Shown here: positions 13,210 to 13,867 of the stretch, one piece after another
Numbering within the stretch: position 1 is the stretch's first letter
Layout of the letters: every line of letters begins with the position of its first letter
From: Methanarcanum sp963640855
GTDB lineage: Archaea > Thermoplasmatota > Thermoplasmata > Methanomassiliicoccales > Methanomethylophilaceae
Reading direction: 5' to 3'
NCBI GenBank assembly: GCA_963640855.1
Contig: CAVIAJ010000022.1
Span: forward strand, 1-13,867
DNA: 13,867 nucleotides
The notes under the pieces: generated by a model
What the model was told of the DNA's origin: nothing
Database searches by the model: none
The model's input: only the letters and a program-made list of their open reading frames with translations
Program-made: the position numbers and the translations under genes

Positions 13210-13542
13210 ATGAGTATGGAACCCGAAATCCAAAGGATGATAGACAAATTCCGCAGAAGAATGGCCAAAGATCCCGAGGCAAGGGCCAAGGTCGAACCCA
13301 TCGTAAAGACGGTGAACATCGACCTCGGCACGGAAACATACTCAATGAAGGTGGAACACGCCGACATCAGTGAATTTAAGTCCGAGTTGGCATCCGAACC
13401 CGATATTACCATTACGACCACTCCCGAAGATATGCAGGCACTCATCGAAGGTACTCTGAGACCTATGAAGGCCTACGTCACAAAGAGAGTGAGGATTCAG
13501 GGTAAGATTGAGGACATAATGCACCTCAGAAGTCTGTTGTGA
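13210..13542 (+). CDS. Stand-alone SCP2 (sterol-carrier-like) domain protein
   Basis: A 110-residue protein matching the SCP2 lipid-binding fold: an N-terminal helix (about 5-25), beta strands with VNIDLGTETYSMKVEHAD, the hallmark PDITITTTPEDMQALIEGTLRPMKAY, and a final RIQGKIEDIMHLRSLL. SCP2 domains bind lipids or acyl chains in a hydrophobic tunnel. Single-domain forms are common in archaea but their ligand is mostly unknown. The ATG at 13210 has GGTGA at 13201-13205, which overlaps the rnhB stop. A second ATG at 13216 is possible. It is probably co-transcribed with rnhB; a functional link is not evident. Confidence 0.93.
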   Translation: MSMEPEIQRMIDKFRRRMAKDPEARAKVEPIVKTVNIDLGTETYSMKVEHADISEFKSELASEPDITITTTPEDMQALIEGTLRPMKAYVTKRVRIQGKIEDIMHLRSLL

Positions 13543-13867
13543 TGTCGGGCGGGGCAGCCTCTCTGTCGACCGTCACTTATGTCCTATTTATTATGACATC
13601 AATGTGACATTTATCGGGACATTTATCGGGACATTTATCACATACCCAGCAGAGAATTTTTATCGGGACATTTATCGGGACATTTATCCTATCATTTATT
13701 GCCCCATCAATCAGTTCACAATGTGCTCAACAGGTTCATTATCCGCAACACCCCGTCGTAAATGAGTCTGTATTATCCCATCGGATCCCGGGAAACCCGA
13801 ATCGTCAAAATCTACTATGTTCGATAATTATTTCGCATGACATCCGTCAGAATACATTCCGCCGAAT
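13543..13867. other. Noncoding tail of the window
   Basis: No gene of reasonable length is found on either strand in these 325 bases, and no tRNA or other known RNA is recognised. The first third holds the GACATTTATC repeat cluster. A small CGGG-AAA-CCCG hairpin is near 13788-13799. An ATG at 13837 opens a frame (MTSVRIHSAE) that runs to the window edge and could be the start of the next gene, but ten codons cannot support a call. Confidence 0.6.
13606..13688. repeat. Short-period repeat cluster GACATTTATC (5 copies)
   Basis: GACATTTATC occurs exactly at 13606, 13618, 13630, 13667 and 13679, with steps of 12, 12, 37 and 12 bases. Units are joined by GG, so the period is GGGACATTTATC. Degenerate versions flank the clusters (ATTTTTATCGGG at 13656-13667, and ATCATTTATT just after 13690). 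All copies have the same orientation. It begins 64 bases after the SCP2 stop. No unique spacers are present, so it is not a CRISPR array. Confidence 0.85.

Noticed and set aside
13606..13688. Possible CRISPR array
   Set aside because: The unit is 12 bases and mostly directly tandem. There are no unique spacers of 30-40 bases and no cas genes in the window.

Overview
The window looks like chromosomal DNA from an archaeon, most likely a methanogen of the Thermoplasmatota (Methanomassiliicoccales-like). The evidence is a GTP cyclohydrolase IV of the methanopterin pathway (mptA), a complete gatCAB amidotransferase operon, A/T-rich TATA-type boxes about 25 bases before probable transcription starts, several starts with little or no leader, and T-rich terminators. 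The 15 complete genes stop at TGA (12) or TAA (3) and never at TAG. That would fit a pyrrolysine-using lineage that avoids TAG, but the sample is small. The assignment is inferred from gene content, not from a marker-gene search.

Layout. 1-154: a doubtful gene end, a hairpin and a leader. 155-3485, plus strand: an Lrp/AsnC regulator, a bacterial-type aspartyl-tRNA synthetase and an EamA-family transporter. 3486-3672: an A/T-rich gap with a T-rich terminator and a nested set of TTTAC/GTAAA inverted repeats. 3673-5873, plus strand: a three-gene cassette of unknown role (HTH/coiled-coil protein, NYN/PIN-like nuclease, orphan protein). 5917-8836, minus strand: gatC-gatA-gatB, each pair overlapping as ATGA. 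8926-10775, minus strand: an NhaC-type Na+/H+ antiporter followed by an overlapping 71-residue membrane protein. 11021-11527, plus: a TPR protein. 11594-12463, minus: mptA. 12564-13542, plus: RNase HII and a stand-alone SCP2-domain protein. 13543-13867: noncoding DNA with five copies of GACATTTATC on a mostly 12-base period.

How the genes fit together. The AspRS has His31, the residue associated with non-discriminating bacterial-type AspRS, and GatCAB lies in the same window. Together they suggest that Asn-tRNA(Asn) is made indirectly: Asp is first charged onto tRNA(Asn) and then amidated. The rest is mostly housekeeping: ion homeostasis, pterin coenzyme synthesis and RNA/DNA hybrid removal.

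The best candidate for something undescribed is the 3577-5873 cassette. Nested inverted repeats touch the TATA box of the HTH gene, a strong hairpin separates the HTH gene from the nuclease, and the nuclease and orphan genes are translationally coupled. Second candidates are the small protein coupled to the NhaC antiporter and the terminal 12-base repeat cluster.
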